DNA from: JBGSIZ01 sp041742255
GTDB lineage: Bacteria > Pseudomonadota > Alphaproteobacteria > Rhodobacterales > Rhodobacteraceae
DNA length: 13,166 bases
Direction: 5' to 3'
NCBI GenBank assembly: GCA_041742255.1
Contig: JBGSIZ010000091.1
Location: 1-13,166 of the forward strand
How positions within the stretch are numbered: the stretch's first letter is position 1; each line of letters opens with the position of its first letter. Made by a program: the position numbers and the translations under genes. The notes beneath the pieces are model-generated. The model saw only the letters and a program-made list of their open reading frames with translations, had not been told where the DNA came from and searched no databases. Below are positions 13,100-13,166 of this stretch, piece after piece.

Positions 13100-13166
13100 C
13101 TACAGGTCAAATTCGCCCTGACGTCCTGTATCTATCGTTTTGGCCGTTCGCGTTCCTTTGCGCCGC
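13100..13166 (-). CDS. Possible C-terminal end of another minus-strand protein (partial)
   Basis: On the minus strand from the window edge, one frame reads RRKGTRTAKTIDTGRQGEFD-L and then stops at TAG (13100-13102). The 21 residues are basic and look coding-like, but this is too short to prove. If real, it ends 78 bp upstream of the EamA gene and could share its transcript. No family recognised. Confidence 0.25.
   Translation of the reverse strand, partial: RRKGTRTAKTIDTGRQGEFDL

Overview
The window looks like chromosomal DNA from a marine-type alphaproteobacterium, most likely Rhodobacterales (Roseobacter group). The grounds are high G+C, strong GGAGG-type ribosome binding sites, and proteins of typical alphaproteobacterial form: a PAN-domain alpha-2-macroglobulin, a single-repeat YggT, a UMF1-type MFS and a 430-residue PncB. 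The genus is not determined. No database search was possible, so product names rest on motifs and family memory.

Layout. Positions 1-5163 form a minus-strand run: yggT, recQ, yaaA and the first 609 residues of a large secreted alpha-2-macroglobulin whose end lies outside the window. Gaps are short, so these may be co-transcribed, or at least read in series. From 5293 a plus-strand run follows: a hotdog acyl-CoA thioesterase, an Atg22/UMF1-like MFS transporter, a lipoprotein form of the murein endopeptidase MepA (overlapping the MFS gene by 19 bases), and a YhhQ/VUT-type queuosine-precursor transporter. All of these are housekeeping or envelope functions.

Positions 8901-9199 hold no ordinary gene but are the most structured stretch in the window. 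They contain a TTGACA box with a 20-bp dyad, two tiny ORFs joined by a Shine-Dalgarno sequence complementary over 17 nt to the 16S rRNA 3' end, a foldable multibranch RNA whose outer stem buries that Shine-Dalgarno, and a strong intrinsic terminator. Next comes arfB, a ribosome-rescue hydrolase. Whether the RNA belongs to arfB as a leader or is a free sRNA is open.

Positions 9551-9822 show the arfB 3' end present twice (period 136 bp). Each copy runs into a GTAGGG...CCCTAC palindromic REP-like element that supplies the TAG stop. Then comes a more AT-rich island (about 9823-10617) with one minus-strand gene. It has a textbook sigma70 promoter and encodes a 184-residue protein whose N-terminus resembles the core-binding domain of tyrosine recombinases, with no catalytic domain.

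Positions 10618-13021 (minus) carry pncB (NAD salvage) and, upstream of it, a DMT/EamA transporter with an extreme His-rich tail (27 His in 69 residues), probably metal-related. The last bases may hold the end of another minus-strand gene.
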